Shown here in pieces: positions 40,192 to 42,594 of a stretch of DNA of 42,594 nucleotides. The notes beneath the pieces are model-generated. The model made no database searches. It was not told the DNA's origin and worked only from the letters and a program-made list of their open reading frames with translations. Made by a program: the position numbers and the translations under genes. The DNA comes from Fimenecus sp045594885 (GTDB lineage Bacteria; Bacillota; Clostridia; Oscillospirales; Acutalibacteraceae), in NCBI GenBank assembly GCA_045594885.1, contig JAZNZJ010000069.1, positions 1 through 42,594 of the forward strand. The letters run 5' to 3'. Numbering within the stretch: position 1 is the first letter of the stretch; each line of letters starts with the position of its first letter.

Positions 40192-42084
40192 TTAAACTAA
40201 TTCAAGCCATTGATTTTCAAGTTCTTCAAGTTCAATTTCATTATTTTTCATTTTTTCAAGAATTTCTGAAAGTTTTGTATAATCGCTTGATATTTCAGGG
40301 TCTTCAATAAGGCTTTTTAATTCATCAATTTTTTCTTGTAAAGCTGACATTTCTTTTTCTAAATTCATAATCTTTGCTCGACGTTTTCTGTCTTGAGCCT
40401 TATTTTTCCTTGATTCGTCATATTGTATTGCGGCATCGCTTCGACTTTCAGGCTTTGTCGCTTTTTCTTTTGCTTCAATCTGAATGTGTTCTTTGTAATA
40501 ATCGTAATTACCATTGTAAATTATAATTTCATCGGGTTTCATTTCAATGATTTTATCAGGAACAGAATTAAGTAAATATCTGTCGTGAGAAACCATAATT
40601 ATAGTGCCTTCATATTGGCCCAGAGCAGTATCTAAAGCCTCTTTTGCCTTGTAATCAAGGTGATTGGTGGGCTCGTCAAGAATGAGCACATTTGAGCGTT
40701 CAAATACAATTATACATAATGCAACTTTGGCACGATTAGCACCGCTCATTTCACGGATGCGTTTGAAAACATCCTCATCCTCAATAAGAAAACGTGCCAA
40801 CATACTTCGAATTTCATACTCGGTCTTTGTGGGGAATTTACGATGTACTGCTTCAAGGACAGTCATATTAAGGTCAAGCGAAGAAAGTTCTTGGTCGAAA
40901 TATGAAACTTTAACATTTCCACCCCAACGTACTGTGCCTTCATAAGTCATTTTCTTGAGAATGGCTTTTAATAAAGAGGATTTTCCAACACCATTTTTAC
41001 CTACAAAGGCAACTTTTTCACCACGCTCAATTTCTAAATCGAAATTTTCAAAAAGAGTACGTTTGCCGCCACCCTTACCGACATTTACCTTTAAGCTCCT
41101 GCACTCAAGAATTGTTTTGTGTGGCTCAATATCAAAAGGAAAAGAAATATGCAAATCCTTAACTTTTGGGTTGGGCTTGGCGGCGATTTCCATTTTTTCA
41201 AGCGCCTTCACACGTGAACCAACACTGTTGATACTGCTGGATTTTGCAAGGTTTTTACGGACATAATCTTTAAGATTTTCTATTTCTCTCTGTTGCTTTT
41301 CATATTCCTTGGTGAGTGTTTTAATTCTTTCTTCTTTCTGTTTTAGAAATGCTGAATATCCGCCCTTATATCTTACCAATTCACCATTTTCAATTTCGCA
41401 TATGTCAGATGCTACAGCATTGAGAAAATAACGGTCGTGAGATACAATAATAACTGCACCCTTGTAAGCCTTGAGATAATCCTCAAGCCAATTTAACATA
41501 CCAAAATCAAGGTGGTTAGTAGGCTCGTCAAGAATAAGAAGATTAGGGTTTTCAACAAGTATTTTAGCAAGTGCAAATCGTGTTTTTTCACCGCCTGAAA
41601 GTACAGAAACAGATGTATCCATAGAAAAACTGCCGAATCCCATACCATTGAGTACGGTGTTTATTCTCACCTCGGCATTATATCCGTCCGCCGCATCATA
41701 AATGTTGGTGAGTCGTTCATATTCAATAGATAATTTTTCATATTCATCGCCATTTGCTACAGACATTTTTTTTGAAATGTCTTCAAGCTTTTTACGGGTA
41801 TCAAAAACCAATTCCAATGCTTTTTGAATTTCTTCTTTGAGGGTGTTGGTAGTATCCAGTGCCTCATTTTGCTTAAGATAACCAATTCTCAAATCGGATT
41901 TTGTTGAAATTGTACCCTCATCATAATCAAGATTACCTGAAATTATGTTGAGCAGGGTAGTCTTACCTACACCGTTAATGCCTAAAAGACCTATACGGTC
42001 TTTTTCACCAACAGCAATACTTACATCTTTTAATATTGATTTGTCAAGAAAAGTCTTGGAAATGTTATTAAGAGAGATTATCAT
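40192..42084 (-). CDS. ABC-F family ATPase (YdiF/Uup-like)
   Basis: A soluble 630-aa protein with two ABC domains and no TM segments, of the class acting on the ribosome as translation factors or antibiotic protection proteins. Domain 1: GINGVGKTT, LSGGEKTRFALAK, LLILDEPTNHLDF. The linker (about 240-310) is long and charged, like a P-site-tRNA-interaction motif. Domain 2: GKNGVGKSS, LILDEPTNHLDY, SHDRYLL, but its signature is MSGANRAKVAL rather than LSGGE. A C-terminal coiled coil (about 540-630) resembles Uup/YdiF. Housekeeping versus resistance role cannot be decided from sequence. Confidence 0.93.
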   Translation of the reverse strand: MIISLNNISKTFLDKSILKDVSIAVGEKDRIGLLGINGVGKTTLLNIISGNLDYDEGTISTKSDLRIGYLKQNEALDTTNTLKEEIQKALELVFDTRKKLEDISKKMSVANGDEYEKLSIEYERLTNIYDAADGYNAEVRINTVLNGMGFGSFSMDTSVSVLSGGEKTRFALAKILVENPNLLILDEPTNHLDFGMLNWLEDYLKAYKGAVIIVSHDRYFLNAVASDICEIENGELVRYKGGYSAFLKQKEERIKTLTKEYEKQQREIENLKDYVRKNLAKSSSINSVGSRVKALEKMEIAAKPNPKVKDLHISFPFDIEPHKTILECRSLKVNVGKGGGKRTLFENFDLEIERGEKVAFVGKNGVGKSSLLKAILKKMTYEGTVRWGGNVKVSYFDQELSSLDLNMTVLEAVHRKFPTKTEYEIRSMLARFLIEDEDVFKRIREMSGANRAKVALCIIVFERSNVLILDEPTNHLDYKAKEALDTALGQYEGTIIMVSHDRYLLNSVPDKIIEMKPDEIIIYNGNYDYYKEHIQIEAKEKATKPESRSDAAIQYDESRKNKAQDRKRRAKIMNLEKEMSALQEKIDELKSLIEDPEISSDYTKLSEILEKMKNNEIELEELENQWLELV

Positions 42085-42094
42085 AATTTATACC

Positions 42095-42124
42095 TTGAAA
42101 AAGGGACTGAATAACAGTCCCTTT
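42095..42124 (-). terminator. Terminator of the FAD-dependent protein gene
   Basis: A 9-bp stem AAAGGGACT / AGTCCCTTT, loop GAATAAC, with a T run on the minus strand, between the FAD gene stop and the ABC-F start. Confidence 0.85.
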
Positions 42125-42128
42125 ATTT

Positions 42129-42594
42129 TTATAATGTTTCAAGAATACTTCTCGCAACACTTATACCATTTGAAGATGCCTGCATAAGTCCACGTGTAAC
42201 AGAAGCACCGTCACCAATTGCGTGAAGTCCCTTTACACTTGTTTCAAAATTAGTGTCAACAACAACTTTGTTTGAATAGAATTTAACCTCAACACCATAA
42301 AGAAGTGTTTCGTCACTTGCAATACCAGGTGTTACTTTGTCAAGAGCCTCAAGCATTTCAGCGATATCCACCATAATACGATGGGGGAATACAAGGGATA
42401 AATCACCGGGAACTGCATCTTTAAGAGTTGGAATAAGATTGTTTCTGCAAAGTCTTTCTGCAGTTGTTCTTCTTCCACGTTTAAAGTCGCCATAGGTCTG
42501 AACAAGAATTTTACCATCACAAAGCATATTACTGAGCTGTGCAATGTGTTTACCATATTCAATTGGTGACTTGAAAGGTTTTGTGAAATTCTTT
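42129..42594 (-). CDS. FAD-dependent oxidoreductase-like protein (COG2509 type), 5' end outside window
   Basis: The frame is open from the window edge: KNFTKPFKSPIEYGKHIAQLSNMLCDGKILVQTYGDFKRGRRT at the start and SVKGLHAIGDGASVTRGLMQASSNGISVARSIL at the end. GLHAIGDGASVTRGLMQAS is the C-terminal FAD-binding signature of COG2509-type uncharacterised flavoproteins. About 154 C-terminal residues are present, and the Rossmann N terminus lies beyond 42594. Substrate unknown. Confidence 0.85.
   Translation of the reverse strand, partial: KNFTKPFKSPIEYGKHIAQLSNMLCDGKILVQTYGDFKRGRRTTAERLCRNNLIPTLKDAVPGDLSLVFPHRIMVDIAEMLEALDKVTPGIASDETLLYGVEVKFYSNKVVVDTNFETSVKGLHAIGDGASVTRGLMQASSNGISVARSILETL

Overview
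This is an AT-rich, gene-dense chromosomal window from a low-GC Gram-positive bacterium, most likely a gut member of Clostridia (Oscillospirales/Ruminococcaceae-like). The evidence is the cmk-plsC-ispH::S1 gene cluster, Gram-positive lipoproteins with a C-G-G lipobox end, a GAAC-N4-GTTC LexA box, a surface cohesin, a rubredoxin-tailed flavin reductase and AAGGAGG-type ribosome binding sites. The organism assignment is inference; no rRNA gene is present.

Layout. 1-200: end of a tRNA-Ser-like gene and two terminators. 198-2692: ackA and divergent tmcAL, both linked to acetate. 2769-8241: a tightly packed + operon (RpiR-type regulator, HI0933 flavoprotein, cmk, plsC, ispH fused to four S1 domains). 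8321-14463: GH27 alpha-galactosidase, a small CmpB-type membrane protein, ligA, an APH-like kinase and an RluA-type pseudouridine synthase. 14567-17408: a hypothetical membrane protein and a polar amino acid ABC transporter whose binding protein appears circularly permuted. 17490-20956: a membrane-anchored cohesin, a flavin reductase-rubredoxin, and an NhaC antiporter with an N-terminal DnaJ-like cysteine module. 21018-26414 (minus): a complete branched-chain amino acid ABC transporter (livJHMGF) with a cytidylate-kinase-like gene at its end. 26549-33352 (minus): a lipoprotein, a membrane-embedded M28 peptidase, and a PadR operon with two paralogous HAAS/permease-prefix membrane proteins. 33651-37763: a 4.07-kb integrated element. 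37718-42594: tRNA-Pro, an EEP-fold hydrolase, SOS-controlled dinB, an ABC-F ATPase and a partial FAD protein.

The most unusual part is the element at 33651-37763. It sits in tRNA-Pro(GGG) between 48-bp direct repeats. It encodes a tandem-HTH repressor, a CRESS-DNA-virus-type Rep (HUH endonuclease plus SF3 helicase), a small excisionase-like HTH protein and a tyrosine integrase. It also carries about 720 bp of repeat- and hairpin-rich noncoding DNA and a cruciform-like region upstream of rep with an 8/9 match to the circovirus origin nonamer. No capsid, mobilisation or resistance gene is visible. It looks like an integrating, rolling-circle CRESS plasmid.

Other leads are the permuted solute-binding protein at 15170-15967, the perfect internal Shine-Dalgarno at the IspH/S1 junction (7031-7050), and the antiporter with an apparently extracytoplasmic CxxCxGxG domain (19169-20956). 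Promoters, terminators and start choices were read by eye, and no database search was possible.
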